Shown one piece after another: positions 52,678 to 61,912 of a stretch of DNA of 64,000 nt. Positions within the stretch are counted from its first letter, which is position 1, and each line of letters starts with the position of its first letter. Both the position numbers and the translations under genes were made by a program. The DNA lies in assembly GCF_025263565.1 (NCBI RefSeq), contig NZ_CP079865.1:1488001-1552000 (forward strand). Direction: 5' to 3'. This DNA is from Mycobacterium sp. SMC-8. GTDB lineage: Bacteria; Actinomycetota; Actinomycetes; Mycobacteriales; Mycobacteriaceae. Under the pieces are notes generated by a model. It saw nothing but the letters and a program-made list of their open reading frames with translations, was not told where the DNA came from and searched no databases.

Positions 52678-52783
52678 GGCCTACCTCTTTCAGGCTGTCG
52701 GATGTCGCCTTCCAGACTGCCATCCCCGCCTACGGGACGGTGGCCGGTTGGCCGTCGGACCGGACGTGGCACACTGAGTTCTC

Positions 52784-53311
52784 GTGACGAGTCCCATTCA
52801 GACCGCGACCGCGACCCTGCACACCAACCGCGGCGATATCAAGATCGCCCTGTTCGGAAACCACGCTCCGAAGACCGTGTCCAATTTCGTCGGACTCTCC
52901 CAGGGCACCAAGGAGTACAGCACGGAGAACGCGTCCGGCGGCTCGTCGGGACCGTTCTACGACGGCGCGGTGTTCCACCGCGTCATCGACGGTTTCATGA
53001 TCCAGGGCGGCGACCCGACCGGGACGGGCCGCGGCGGGCCGGGATACCAGTTCGCCGACGAGTTCCACCCGGAACTGCAGTTCGACAAGCCCTATCTGCT
53101 GGCGATGGCCAACGCCGGGCCGGGCACCAACGGTTCGCAGTTCTTCATCACGGTGACGGAGACCCCGCACCTGAACCGGCGCCACACCATCTTCGGCGAG
53201 GTCGTCGATCCGGAGTCGCGCAAGGTCGTCGACGCGATCGCCACCACGGCCACCGACCGCAGCGACCGCCCCACGGACCCGGTCGTGATTGAGTCGGTGA
53301 CGATCTCCTAG
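52784..53311 (+). CDS. ppiA: Peptidyl-prolyl cis-trans isomerase (cyclophilin A type)
   Basis: 175-residue cyclophilin, counterpart of Rv0009. Core motifs: [20 protein letters not shown] (catalytic Arg and nearby residues), [20 protein letters not shown] and [11 protein letters not shown]. No signal peptide, so cytoplasmic. GTG 52784. Its 3' end overlaps the convergent PH-domain gene by four bases. Confidence 0.96.
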   Translation: MTSPIQTATATLHTNRGDIKIALFGNHAPKTVSNFVGLSQGTKEYSTENASGGSSGPFYDGAVFHRVIDGFMIQGGDPTGTGRGGPGYQFADEFHPELQFDKPYLLAMANAGPGTNGSQFFITVTETPHLNRRHTIFGEVVDPESRKVVDAIATTATDRSDRPTDPVVIESVTIS

Positions 53312-53742
53312 ACGTCGCCTGAACCGGCGCCGGGCGCATACCCGGCGGCGGTCAGCGCGTCGAGTACGTGCAGCGGGTCGGTGCCGAGATCCCACCGACT
53401 CAGCACGAGCAGCCGTCCGTCGGTGGTGTCCAGCTCGAGCAGCCGCATCTTGCGGCCGATACGCCGGAACTCGGTGATGCGGACGCGGGTGAGATCATCC
53501 TTGGTCAGTTCCCGCGAGCCGAACCAGCCGCGGTAGATCAGGCCCCGATCGGTGATTGCCAGTTTTGGGCGGGCGCGCCACGACATGATTGCAAACACCA
53601 CCAACCCGGCGGCGGCAACGCCGATCAGAAGCCGGCCCGGCGGGTCTGTGACCAGGGTCACAGCGGCGATTGCCATGAGGATCCCCAACAGACCGGCCGC
53701 CGCGATGCCTCCCGGCGAAGGGCCCCACTGTGTTTGCTGCAT
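53308..53742 (-). CDS. PH-domain membrane protein (Rv0010c-like)
   Basis: 144-residue protein with two N-terminal membrane helices ([20 protein letters not shown] and [18 protein letters not shown]) followed by a bacterial PH-like domain (about 65-135: [40 protein letters not shown]). ATG 53742 (MQQTQWGP) matches homologue length; an upstream in-frame start adds 15 unlikely residues. DnaA-box-like sequences lie 36-67 bases upstream. Function unknown. Confidence 0.82.
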   Translation of the reverse strand: MQQTQWGPSPGGIAAAGLLGILMAIAAVTLVTDPPGRLLIGVAAAGLVVFAIMSWRARPKLAITDRGLIYRGWFGSRELTKDDLTRVRITEFRRIGRKMRLLELDTTDGRLLVLSRWDLGTDPLHVLDALTAAGYAPGAGSGDV

Positions 53743-53777
53743 GCGCTTCTTACAGCCTCCTACCGCGCTGAACGCGG

Positions 53778-53809
53778 TTATCCACAAGTGCTATCCCCAA
53801 TGGGGATGA
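53778..53809. promoter_or_regulatory. Cluster of DnaA-box-like sites
   Basis: A perfect DnaA box TTATCCACA (53778-53786) is followed by CTATCCCCA (53791-53799) and, on the other strand, TCATCCCCA (53801-53809). The last two form the perfect inverted repeat ATCCCCA-A-TGGGGAT (53793-53807). It lies in the 156-base spacer between crgA and the PH-domain gene. Confidence 0.5.
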
Positions 53810-53898
53810 ATAACATCCGTGTGATCCGGTGACGCGCGGAGGGCGTGCGGAAGAACGGCGGGCGTCCACAATGGATTCAATCCAGACGCGCCGAACGG

Positions 53899-54180
53899 TC
53901 ACCGCCAGCGCATCGTGAGCAAAAGCCCGGTGATCATGAAGGCAAACGCAATGGCGTAGTTCCAGACGTTCAGGTCGGACATCCATTGCAGAAAGCTCGG
54001 CACATCGGGACCCGAGCCCGCCAGCTGGAACACGATCAACCACACCAGCCCGATCAGCATCAGGCTCACGAACAGCACCACGAACCACGTGCTGGACGGC
54101 CCCGCCTTGACCTTGACCGGAGTCCGGCTCACCGGGTTGATGGTGAAGTCGTTCTTCTTACGGACCTTGGACTTGGGCAT
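53899..54180 (-). CDS. crgA: Cell division protein CrgA
   Basis: 93-residue two-helix membrane protein, counterpart of Rv0011c, which recruits divisome proteins (FtsZ, FtsQ, FtsI, CwsA) in mycobacteria. Conserved N-terminus [20 protein letters not shown], helix 1 [20 protein letters not shown], helix 2 [24 protein letters not shown] precedes ATG 54180. Divergent from the DUF881 gene. Confidence 0.95.
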   Translation of the reverse strand: MPKSKVRKKNDFTINPVSRTPVKVKAGPSSTWFVVLFVSLMLIGLVWLIVFQLAGSGPDVPSFLQWMSDLNVWNYAIAFAFMITGLLLTMRWR

Positions 54181-54302
54181 GCGTACCTTCGGACGATCGG
54201 CGCCGCGGCTGTCACCGGTGCCACGAACGACCGGTCAGTGCGACGATGTGCAGGGAAAGCCTAACGCAGGCTCGCAGGCCACCTCGGAAAGAGACGACAC
54301 CG

Positions 54303-55064
54303 ATGGACCACCGCCACGCTTCCGGGAGGAAGCGATCAGTGTGGCGCTACGGCGTCCCCGCCGTCTGTGCGGCCGCCGGACTGCTGCTCGGCGTGACCCA
54401 CGGGGTCTCCGGCGGCGACGAGATCCGCCGCAGCGACGCCCCCCGCCTCGTGGATCTGGTTCGGGAAGCCCAGCAGTCGGTGGACCGGCGCACCGCCGAC
54501 CGGGATGCGCTCGCATCACAGATCGACAACCACCACGGCGGCTCCCCGAGCGCCGATGCGGCGCTGGCGGCGATGGTCGAGCGTGCCGATGCGCTGGCCC
54601 CCCTGTCGGCGCTGACGCCGCTGCGTGGTCCGGGACTGGTGGTCACGCTCAACGACGCGCAGCGCGACGCTCAGGGGCGTTTCCCGCGGGATGCGTCGCC
54701 GGACGACCTGGTGGTGCACCAGCAGGACATTCTCGGCGTGCTCAACGCACTGTGGAGCGCCGGAGCCGAAGGCATCCAGGTTCAGGATCAGCGCATCATC
54801 GGGACCTCGGCCCCACGGTGCGTGGGCAACACCCTGCTGCTCAACGGGCGCACCTACAGTCCGCCGTACGTCATCTCGGCGATCGGGGACGCCACCGCGA
54901 TGCAGACCGCGCTTGCGGAGTCACCGCTGGTCACCCTCTACAAGCGCTATGCGGTCCGGTTCGGCCTCGGATACACCGAGGAAGTCCGCGATGTTGAACT
55001 GGTCGGCCACCAGGAGTCGGTTCGCCTGCGATATGCGCAACCACTCGGCCCGCTCGGATACTGA
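54303..55064 (+). CDS. DUF881 family membrane-anchored protein (Rv0012-like)
   Basis: 253-residue protein with one N-terminal membrane helix (RYGVPAVCAAAGLLLGVTHG) and an extracytoplasmic part: a helical/coiled segment (LVDLVREAQQSVDRRTADRD) followed by the DUF881 domain (PLRGPGLVVTLNDAQRD, LVVHQQDILGVLNALWSAGA, YVISAIGDATAMQTAL). ATG 54303 follows GGAAAGAG. Relatives elsewhere accompany division genes; function unknown. Confidence 0.87.
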   Translation: MDHRHASGRKRSVWRYGVPAVCAAAGLLLGVTHGVSGGDEIRRSDAPRLVDLVREAQQSVDRRTADRDALASQIDNHHGGSPSADAALAAMVERADALAPLSALTPLRGPGLVVTLNDAQRDAQGRFPRDASPDDLVVHQQDILGVLNALWSAGAEGIQVQDQRIIGTSAPRCVGNTLLLNGRTYSPPYVISAIGDATAMQTALAESPLVTLYKRYAVRFGLGYTEEVRDVELVGHQESVRLRYAQPLGPLGY

Positions 55065-55274
55065 CCAGCTATAAATTCCAGATACGTAAATTTAGGCGCA
55101 CTCCGCAAATCCGTGCTATATCTTTCCTGATCAACGACAAGCTGTGATCTGGGATAAGAAGGCTTATTCTCAGGCGCAGCAATCACTGACACCGCAGCTG
55201 CGCCCGCCTGAAGACACCACATCCGTCACCGGCGCGGGCGCAGTAGCTAATTGCACGCGCCGGATCGGGGGATC
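55065..55274. other. AT-rich spacer before the PE-PPE-type hydrolase gene
   Basis: 210 bases whose left part is strikingly AT-rich for this genome (TATAAATTCCAG, GTAAATTTAG, TGCTATATCTTTCC). GATAAG-AAGG-CTTATT at about 55154-55169 can form a short hairpin. No gene is visible. It may hold the promoter of the next gene or mark an insertion boundary. Confidence 0.4.
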
Positions 55275-56474
55275 ATGGGGAAGCACAGCGCGCCGAGAAA
55301 TCGCATCGCACGAGGCAAACTGATCGCAGGTTTGGCGGCGCCGGCAGCGGTGTGCCTGTCCTGGACTCCGACCGGATCCGCGGCCACAGTGCTCGGGGTC
55401 GAAGGCACCGGACAGCCGAAGGGCACCACCCAGACCGCGTTCAACGGCGCGTTCTGCGAGCGGAACACCTGCACGTCGATCAACAACAACCGCACCCCGT
55501 TCGACGTCGCGCTGGGCTCCATCCAACTTCAGAACGCGGTTGCCGCCACGCAGGGCGACATCATCGTGATGGCGTACTCGCTCGGCGCGGCGTCGACCTA
55601 CCACCGGCTGCGCGAGTGGGCCGAGAACCCGTTCACGGCGCCCGACCCGGCTCGCGTCACGATCGTCACGTTCGGTAATCCGGAGAACAGGTTCGGTGGC
55701 GACGACCGGAATCTGTTCTGGACCGGCCTTCCCAACGTGCAGCCCTACGCGCACCTCGAGGTGGCGATGCAATACGACAGCGTTGCCGACCGGCCCACGC
55801 GGTGGGGCTGGTTGTCATCGGTCAACGCGACTTTCGCCCGGCATCTGTCCTACTTCGACGACGTGGACATCAACGATCCCGACAACCTCGTCTACCGCGA
55901 CGGCAACACCACGTACATGCTGATCAAGGCGGACGTGCTGCCGATGTTGAGGTGGCTGGACTGGTTCGTCGACGACGACACGATAGACCAGCTCGACGGT
56001 TTCCTGCGCCCGCTGATCGAGCGCGATTACGAGCGCCCGGCGTTCATCGAACAGGGCGAGGGCGCGGACTGGGGTACCGGAACCCCGCCGCCCAGCCTGG
56101 GCGGTCCCGGTGTCCGCAGCGGATCCGATGATGCTGAGGAGCCCGAATCAGCCCGCGGCCGTTCCGAACAGTCCGACGGAGACTCGTCGGCACTGGAGGA
56201 TTCGGCGGACCCCGTGCCGGAGGAACTCAACGTCGACGAGGTGCTGGTCGAGGCCGACATCGAGCCCGTCACCGTGCTCGTCGACGACGACGTCGAGTCC
56301 GCCGGCGGCCCAGTCGACGACATCGAGGCCGAGCTTGAGTCCGCTGACCCCGAACCCGGCCTCAAAGCCGAGGCCGAGCCCGAGCCTCCTACCGACACGG
56401 CCGACGACACGTCCGAGAACGGCGACAGTGACACGGGCGACGGCGGCCGAGAGAGTGCCGCCGGCGCTGCCTGA
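55275..56474 (+). CDS. Secreted PE-PPE-domain-type serine hydrolase with acidic tail
   Basis: 399-residue exported protein. ATG 55275 (MGKHSAPRNR) begins a signal peptide (GKLIAGLAAPAAVCLSWTPT, cleavage near GSAAT). Residues about 35-265 look like the alpha/beta-hydrolase PE-PPE domain: VLGVEGTGQPKGTTQTAFNG, a nucleophile elbow AYSLGAAS (GxSxG-like with Ala for the first Gly), VTIVTFGNPENRFGGDDRN, and a late His region (ARHLSYFDDVDINDP). Residues about 275-399 are disordered and very rich in Asp, Glu and Ser. No PE or PPE N-terminus is present. Probably a cell-wall lipid esterase or lipase; substrate unknown. M. tuberculosis has no gene here between Rv0012 and trpG. Confidence 0.72.
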   Translation: MGKHSAPRNRIARGKLIAGLAAPAAVCLSWTPTGSAATVLGVEGTGQPKGTTQTAFNGAFCERNTCTSINNNRTPFDVALGSIQLQNAVAATQGDIIVMAYSLGAASTYHRLREWAENPFTAPDPARVTIVTFGNPENRFGGDDRNLFWTGLPNVQPYAHLEVAMQYDSVADRPTRWGWLSSVNATFARHLSYFDDVDINDPDNLVYRDGNTTYMLIKADVLPMLRWLDWFVDDDTIDQLDGFLRPLIERDYERPAFIEQGEGADWGTGTPPPSLGGPGVRSGSDDAEEPESARGRSEQSDGDSSALEDSADPVPEELNVDEVLVEADIEPVTVLVDDDVESAGGPVDDIEAELESADPEPGLKAEAEPEPPTDTADDTSENGDSDTGDGGRESAAGAA

Positions 56475-56496
56475 GCGGTGGCGACGGCACGGTCGG

Positions 56497-56502
56497 TAAC
56501 CT
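56497..56502 (+). promoter_or_regulatory. Candidate -10 element for a leaderless trpG transcript
   Basis: TAACCT ends six bases before ATG 56509, supporting that start over GTG 56503. Confidence 0.4.
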
Positions 56503-56508
56503 GTGCCA

Positions 56509-57213
56509 ATGCAGGTCTTGGTGGTCGACAACTACGACAGCTTCGTGTTCAACCTCGTCCAGTACCTGGGCCAACTCGGGGTGGACGCGCAGGTGTGGCG
56601 TAACGACGACGACCGCCTCAGCTCCGACGCCGACATCCGTCGGGCCGCCGGCGAATTCGACGGGGTGCTGCTCAGCCCGGGACCGGGTACGCCGGAGCGG
56701 GCCGGTGCCTCGATCGCTCTGGTGCATGCGTGCGCTGCCACCGACACCCCGTTGCTGGGCGTGTGCCTTGGACATCAGGCGATCGGGGTGGCATTCGGCG
56801 GCACCGTCGACCGGGCGCCCGAACTGCTGCACGGTAAGACCAGCACGGTGCACCACACGGATCAGGGTGTGCTGTGGGGGCTGCCGAACCCGTTCACCGC
56901 GACGCGCTACCACTCGCTGACTATCCTGCCCGAGACCATGCCGGCCGAGCTGGAGGTCACCGCCAGCACCGTCGGGGTCCAGCGGAGCGGCGGGGTCGAT
57001 GACGGCGGCGTCATCATGGGCGTCCGCCACCGGCAGCTGCCCATCCACGGGGTGCAGTTCCACCCGGAGTCGATCCTGACCCAGGGCGGCCACCGCATGC
57101 TGGCCAACTGGCTGGGCTACTGCGGACAAGCCCCGGCGGAGTCGCTCGTGCGCGCCCTCGAGGACGAGGTCGCCGACGCCGTCGCGGCCGCTACGACGCG
57201 AAGTTCAGCGTAA
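56509..57213 (+). CDS. trpG: Glutamine amidotransferase, anthranilate/para-aminobenzoate synthase component II
   Basis: 234-residue class I glutamine amidotransferase supplying ammonia to anthranilate or 4-amino-4-deoxychorismate synthase (counterpart of Rv0013). N-terminus MQVLVVDNYDSFVFNLVQYL, oxyanion region LLSPGPGTPE, nucleophile Cys in LGVCLGHQAIG (about 85-95), and the His-Glu dyad in VQFHPESI. Whether it serves Trp, folate or both cannot be read. Its last 23 bases overlap the convergent pknB. Confidence 0.92.
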   Translation: MQVLVVDNYDSFVFNLVQYLGQLGVDAQVWRNDDDRLSSDADIRRAAGEFDGVLLSPGPGTPERAGASIALVHACAATDTPLLGVCLGHQAIGVAFGGTVDRAPELLHGKTSTVHHTDQGVLWGLPNPFTATRYHSLTILPETMPAELEVTASTVGVQRSGGVDDGGVIMGVRHRQLPIHGVQFHPESILTQGGHRMLANWLGYCGQAPAESLVRALEDEVADAVAAATTRSSA

Positions 57214-59068
57214 TCCGGCCGCCGAAGTTCACCGCGGTGCCTGGGGACGGGCTCTGGGATACCACCGCGTTGGTGCGCTGACCGCTGTTGGGCACGTCGG
57301 CGCCCTTGTCGAGCACCCCGGTCCAGCCCAGTGCGCGCAGCCGCGGTTCGGCGTCGGCCCAGAACTGGCCGGTGAGGTCCGGCATCACGAACTGGTTGCC
57401 GCGCGAGACCTGGATCTGGATCACCGAATCCTGCGGGACGGTCTGACCGGCGGCCGGCTCGAGCCCGACCACCTGACCCGCCGAGACCGTGCTGTCCACC
57501 TCGACCGGGACCGCCTTGGTGAACCCGGAGGCCGACAGCACCTGCTGACAGGTCTGGACGGTCTGGCCGACGCACTCGGGGATCAGCGCCGTGGCCGGGC
57601 CCTTGCCCACCACGATGGTGATCTCGTTGGTGATCGCCGAGGTCTGATTGGCCGGCGGCACCGTGGACAGCACCCGGTCCTTCTGCTCGGGCAGCGACGC
57701 CGACGTCGTCTGCCGGAACCGTTCGAACCCGGCATCGGTGAGCCGGCGCACCGCCTCGGTGTAGCTGAGGCCGGACACGTCGGGCACCTCGCGCTGTTCC
57801 GGACCGGTCGACACGTTCAGCGTGATCTCCTCGCCGGCGTCCACCTCGGTGTTCGCGTCGGGCTCGGTGTTGATCACATGGTCCGGCGGTACCTCCGAAT
57901 CAGGTTTCTGCTGGGTCCGGATCGAGAAACCACGGTTCTGCAGCGTCGCGATCGCGTCGGCGGAGGCCTGACCGCTGACGTCCGGGACCTGGACGGCACG
58001 GGTCTCACCGCCGAAGGTGTTGATGCCGATGGTCACCAGGACCGTCAGCAGGGCGAGCACCGCCACCGCGATCAGCCAGCGGCCCAGGGAACCGCGGCGT
58101 GCGCCGTCGTCGTACTGCGCCGGGAGGTCAGGCCCGGGGTCGGCCGGTTCGGCGCGGTGACGGGCCGGGCCCGCGGCGAGCAGCGACGTCCGCTCGGCGT
58201 CGGTGAACACCTTCGGTGCGTCCGGCGTCTCCCCGCTGTGCACCCGCACCAGATCGGAGCGCATCTCCGCGGCCGTCTGATACCGGTTGTCGGGATTCTT
58301 GGCCAGCGCCTTGAGCACCACCGCGTCCAGTTCGGGGGAGATGCCGCTGTGCCGCTGCGACGGCGGCACCGGATCCTCCCGGACGTGCTGATAGGCCACC
58401 GCGACCGGCGAATCCCCGACGAACGGCGGTTCGCCGGTGAGGACCTCGTACAACACGCAGCCCAGTGAGTACACATCCGAGCGGGCGTCGACCTTGACGC
58501 CGCGGGCCTGTTCGGGCGACAGGTACTGCGCGGTGCCGATCACCGCCGCGGTCTGGGTGACCGGGTTGCCGGCGTCGGCCAGCGCCCGGGCGATGCCGAA
58601 GTCCATGACCTTCACCGCGCCGGCCTTGCTGATCATGATGTTCGCGGGTTTGACGTCGCGGTGGATGATGCCGTGCTGGTGGCTGAAGTTCAGCGCCTGG
58701 CAGGCGTCGGCGATCACCTCGATGGCCCGCTGAGGCGGCATCGGTCCGTCGCTGTGCACGATGTCGCGCAGCGTCACACCGTCGACGTACTCCATCACGA
58801 TGTAGGGCAGCGGCCCGGTCGGGGTTTCGGCCTCACCGGTGTCGTAGACCGCGACGATGGCGGGGTGGTTCAGCGCGGCGGCGTTCTGCGCCTCGCGCCG
58901 GAACCGCAGATAGAAGCTGGGATCGCGGGCCAGGTCGGCGCGCAACACCTTGATGGCGACGTCACGGTGTAGGCGCAGGTCACGGGCGAGGTGGACCTCG
59001 GACATACCGCCGAAGCCCAGGATCTCGCCGACTTCATAGCGGTCGGACAGGTGCTTGGGGGTCGTCAT
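57191..59068 (-). CDS. pknB: Serine/threonine-protein kinase PknB with four PASTA domains
   Basis: 625-residue transmembrane kinase controlling growth and division; it phosphorylates CwlM, MurJ and others in mycobacteria. Cytoplasmic kinase domain about 1-275: GFGGMSEV loop, VAIKVL lysine, [17 protein letters not shown], and an activation loop [20 protein letters not shown] with the two regulatory threonines. One membrane helix about 330-350 ([20 protein letters not shown]). Four extracellular PASTA repeats follow, beginning [27 protein letters not shown] and MPDLTGQFW, which sense muropeptides or lipid II. ATG 59068 overlaps the pknA stop (ATGA). Last gene of the pstP-rodA-pbpA-pknA-pknB operon. 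Confidence 0.97.
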   Translation of the reverse strand: MTTPKHLSDRYEVGEILGFGGMSEVHLARDLRLHRDVAIKVLRADLARDPSFYLRFRREAQNAAALNHPAIVAVYDTGEAETPTGPLPYIVMEYVDGVTLRDIVHSDGPMPPQRAIEVIADACQALNFSHQHGIIHRDVKPANIMISKAGAVKVMDFGIARALADAGNPVTQTAAVIGTAQYLSPEQARGVKVDARSDVYSLGCVLYEVLTGEPPFVGDSPVAVAYQHVREDPVPPSQRHSGISPELDAVVLKALAKNPDNRYQTAAEMRSDLVRVHSGETPDAPKVFTDAERTSLLAAGPARHRAEPADPGPDLPAQYDDGARRGSLGRWLIAVAVLALLTVLVTIGINTFGGETRAVQVPDVSGQASADAIATLQNRGFSIRTQQKPDSEVPPDHVINTEPDANTEVDAGEEITLNVSTGPEQREVPDVSGLSYTEAVRRLTDAGFERFRQTTSASLPEQKDRVLSTVPPANQTSAITNEITIVVGKGPATALIPECVGQTVQTCQQVLSASGFTKAVPVEVDSTVSAGQVVGLEPAAGQTVPQDSVIQIQVSRGNQFVMPDLTGQFWADAEPRLRALGWTGVLDKGADVPNSGQRTNAVVSQSPSPGTAVNFGGRITLNFAS

Positions 59069-60360
59069 CGCAACTTCTGTTCTGGAACGTGCAGGGTCAC
59101 CTGATGGGGCGGGCTGTCAACAGCCCGGGATACCCACAATCGATCCGGTTCATGATCGCCCAGCGTGGCAGGCGCGGCGCCCGGCGTCTCCGGCGGCGTC
59201 TCGGTCTGGCTGGACGGGGTCTCGGTGATGGTCGTCGGCGGTGGCCGGTCCTTGCGGTCCTGGGCGTTGAGGACGATCAGGATCGCGATGACGATCGCCA
59301 GCGTGCCGAGCACACCCGCCGCCCACAGCAGCGCCCGCTGCCCGGACGAGAAGGTGCTGCGGGCCGGCGGAGCCGAGCGGTGGTGGCTGCCGGTGGTGCG
59401 GGCGCGCGACGTCGGGGCCGGGGCACGGCCGGTGGTGTCGGCGACGGGGCGCGGCGCGATCGCCGGTGGCACCGCGGTGGGCGCGGCGCGCCCGATCGAC
59501 GGTGCGGCGTTGGGCCGGGGAGGCCGTCGACCCGCGCGCACGGCCGCGACGGCGTCGGCGAACGGACCGCCCGACTTGTAGCGCATGCCGGGGTTCTTGA
59601 CCAGTGTGATCTCGATGAGCTCGCGCACGTTGGGCGGCAGATCGGCCGGCAGCGGGGGAGGGGTCTCCTTGATGTGCTTCATCGCGACGGTCAGCGCACC
59701 GTCACCGGTGAACGGCCGCTTACCCGAAACCGCTTCGTAGCCAACGACTCCCAGCGAGTACACGTCACTGGCCGCGGTGGCGTCGTGGCCGAGGGCCTGC
59801 TCGGGCGCGATGTACTGGGCGGTGCCCATGACCATGCCGGTCTGGGTGACCGGCGCCGCGTCGACGGCCTTCGCGATGCCGAAGTCGGTGAGCTTGACCT
59901 GCCCGGTAGGCGTGATCAGGATGTTGCCCGGCTTGACGTCGCGGTGCACCAGACCGGCGGAGTGGGCGACCTGCAGCGCTCGCCCGGTCTGCTCCAGCAT
60001 GTCCAGTGCGTGACGCAGTGACAGCCGGCCGGTGCGCTTGATCACCGAGTTCAACGGCTCCCCGTTGACCAGTTCCATGACCAGGTAGGCGGTGCGGCCC
60101 TCGCCGTCGATATCGGTTTCGCCGTAGTCGTACACCCCGGCGATGCCGGGATGGTTGAGCATCGCGACGGTGCGCGCCTCGGCGCGGAACCGTTCGACGA
60201 ACTCGGCGTCCGTCGAGTACTCCGCCTTGAGAACCTTGATCGCGACACGGCGGCCCAGACGTGAGTCCACGCCCTCCCAGACCTGACCCATGCCGCCGGT
60301 GGCGATGAGCCGCTGCAGCCGGTACCGGCCGGATAGCGTGACGCCGACGCGGGGGCTCAT
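59065..60360 (-). CDS. pknA: Serine/threonine-protein kinase PknA
   Basis: 431-residue transmembrane kinase regulating cell shape and division. Kinase domain about 10-275: [11 protein letters not shown] loop, [46 protein letters not shown] Pro/Ala-rich juxtamembrane segment leads to one membrane helix (about 340-360: [20 protein letters not shown]) and a short exterior tail without PASTA repeats. ATG 60360 is preceded by CCGGAGGCGAGAA, the third copy of a repeated SD-containing unit, and overlaps the stop of the upstream micro-ORF (ATGA). Confidence 0.96.
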   Translation of the reverse strand: MSPRVGVTLSGRYRLQRLIATGGMGQVWEGVDSRLGRRVAIKVLKAEYSTDAEFVERFRAEARTVAMLNHPGIAGVYDYGETDIDGEGRTAYLVMELVNGEPLNSVIKRTGRLSLRHALDMLEQTGRALQVAHSAGLVHRDVKPGNILITPTGQVKLTDFGIAKAVDAAPVTQTGMVMGTAQYIAPEQALGHDATAASDVYSLGVVGYEAVSGKRPFTGDGALTVAMKHIKETPPPLPADLPPNVRELIEITLVKNPGMRYKSGGPFADAVAAVRAGRRPPRPNAAPSIGRAAPTAVPPAIAPRPVADTTGRAPAPTSRARTTGSHHRSAPPARSTFSSGQRALLWAAGVLGTLAIVIAILIVLNAQDRKDRPPPTTITETPSSQTETPPETPGAAPATLGDHEPDRLWVSRAVDSPPHQVTLHVPEQKLR

Positions 60361-60440
60361 TTCTCGCCTCCGGCGAGGTGACTCATTGGCCCGCCTCCGG
60401 CGAGGTGGCTCATTGGCGCGCCTCCGGCGAGGTGGCTCAT
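60357..60440 (-). CDS. Candidate 27-residue micro-ORF built from three 27-bp tandem repeats
   Basis: Between pbpA and pknA the transcript contains three direct repeats of 27, 27 and 26 bases (60440-60414, 60413-60387, 60386-60361). Each starts ATGAG and ends with a GCCGGAGGCG Shine-Dalgarno-like core. Read from the first ATG they encode [18 protein letters not shown] and MSHLAGGEK, then TGA. The first ATG overlaps the pbpA stop (ATGA) and the TGA overlaps the pknA ATG (ATGA), so ribosomes could pass from pbpA through this frame to pknA. In M. tuberculosis pbpA and pknA are practically contiguous, so this looks like a local tandem triplication of the pknA initiation region. Whether a peptide is made is unknown. 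Confidence 0.5.
   Translation of the reverse strand: MSHLAGGAPMSHLAGGGPMSHLAGGEK
60361..60440 (-). repeat. Three tandem 27-bp repeats at the pbpA-pknA junction
   Basis: Unit on the transcribed strand: ATGAGCCACCTCGCCGGAGG followed by CGSGCCA. Copies 1 and 2 differ at one position; copy 3 has one other substitution and a diverged, one-base-shorter end. Each carries an SD core and an ATG. The short arms CCTC/GAGG could form small hairpins. Confidence 0.9.
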
Positions 60441-61912
60441 GAGGCCTCCCTCAGCGCCGCGGCGATCGTCGCCCGGCCGATCGGGGCGGCGAGTGCGCCG
60501 CCCGTCGCGGACAGGCGGTTGCCGCCGTTCTCGACAAGCACCGCGACCGCGACTTTGGGTGCCTGAGCGGGCGCGAAAGCGATGTACCAGGCATGCGGCG
60601 GCGTATTGCGCGGATCCGTGCCGTGCTCCGCGGTGCCGGTCTTGGATGCGATCTGCACGCCGGCGATGGCTCCCTTCTGCTGAGTCACCTGCTCGGCGGC
60701 GACCATCAAGTCCGTAAGTGTATCCGCGACCTGCTCGGTGACCGCCCGCCGCTCTTGGGTGGGGGCGGTGGTGGCGATGTTCGCCAGGTCCGGACCCCGC
60801 AGGCTTTCCACCAGGTAGGGACGCATCGTCACCCCTTTGTTCGCGACGGTCGCGGCGATCATCGCGTTCTGCAACGGCGTCAGTGCGACGTCGCGCTGCC
60901 CGATGCTGGACATCCCGAGCGCCGCGTCGTCGTCGATGGGGCCGACGGTGGATTCGGCCACCTGCAGCGGGATCGCCGGCGCATCCTCGCCGACGCCGAA
61001 CGCGCCGGCGGTGCTGCGCAACTGGTCGGCGCCGGTGTCGATGCCGAGCTGGACGAACGCGGTGTTGCAGGAGTTGGCGAACGCGTTCCGCAGTGAGGTG
61101 GTCGGGCCCGCGCCGCAGGGCGTGCCGCCGAAATTCTCCAGCGTCGCCGTGCTGTCCGGCAGCGGGATCTGCGGGGCCGCGGTCAGCTGCGTGTCCGGGG
61201 TGGCGCCGGCCTGCAGTGCTGCGGCGGTGGTGATCACCTTGAACGTCGACCCAGGCGGGTAGGTCTCGGCGATCGCACGGTTGAGCAGCGGTGACTGCGG
61301 GTCGTCACGCAGCTGCTGCCACGTCTCGGCCTGTTCGGCGACGTCGTGGGTGGCCAGCAGGTTCGGGTCATACGACGGCGCCGAGACCAGTGCCAGGATC
61401 TTGCCGGTCGACGGCTCCAACGCCACCACCGAGCCGGTGCACGGTCCGTCGCAGCCCTTCTCCATCGCGTCCCAGGCGGCCTGCTGCACCTGCGGGTTGA
61501 TGGTGGTGGACACATTGCCGCCGCGGGGGTCGCGGCCGGTGAAGAAGTCGGCCAGACGCCGCCCGAACAGCCGCTCGTCGGAACCGTTGAGCACGCTGTC
61601 CTCGGCACGTTCCAGCCCGGTGCTGGAGTAGCTCAGCGAGTAGAAACCGGTGACAGGGGCGTAGGTCATCGGGTTGGGGTAGACGCGCAGGAACCGGAAC
61701 CGGCCTTCGGTCGACACCGAGTAGGCGAGCAGCTGCCCGCCCGCGGTGATCTGGCCGCGCTGGCGGGAGTACTCGTCGAGCAACACCCGCTGGTTGCGCG
61801 GATCGGCGCGCAGACCGTCGGCGGTGAACACCTGGGTCAGGGTGGCGTTGGCGAGCAGCAGCACGACCAGACCCATGATCATGACGGAGATGCGGCGCAG
61901 CGAGGTGTTCAT
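60437..61912 (-). CDS. pbpA: Penicillin-binding protein PbpA (class B transpeptidase)
   Basis: 491-residue D,D-transpeptidase, same length as the M. tuberculosis protein, cross-linking peptidoglycan at division. One N-terminal helix ([20 protein letters not shown]) anchors it; the dimerisation module occupies about 35-150. The transpeptidase domain has SxxK in [15 protein letters not shown], SxN in [15 protein letters not shown] and KTG in [14 protein letters not shown] 61912 overlaps the rodA stop (ATGA). The C-terminal REAS is followed directly by the repeat unit described separately. Confidence 0.96.
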   Translation of the reverse strand: MNTSLRRISVMIMGLVVLLLANATLTQVFTADGLRADPRNQRVLLDEYSRQRGQITAGGQLLAYSVSTEGRFRFLRVYPNPMTYAPVTGFYSLSYSSTGLERAEDSVLNGSDERLFGRRLADFFTGRDPRGGNVSTTINPQVQQAAWDAMEKGCDGPCTGSVVALEPSTGKILALVSAPSYDPNLLATHDVAEQAETWQQLRDDPQSPLLNRAIAETYPPGSTFKVITTAAALQAGATPDTQLTAAPQIPLPDSTATLENFGGTPCGAGPTTSLRNAFANSCNTAFVQLGIDTGADQLRSTAGAFGVGEDAPAIPLQVAESTVGPIDDDAALGMSSIGQRDVALTPLQNAMIAATVANKGVTMRPYLVESLRGPDLANIATTAPTQERRAVTEQVADTLTDLMVAAEQVTQQKGAIAGVQIASKTGTAEHGTDPRNTPPHAWYIAFAPAQAPKVAVAVLVENGGNRLSATGGALAAPIGRATIAAALREAS

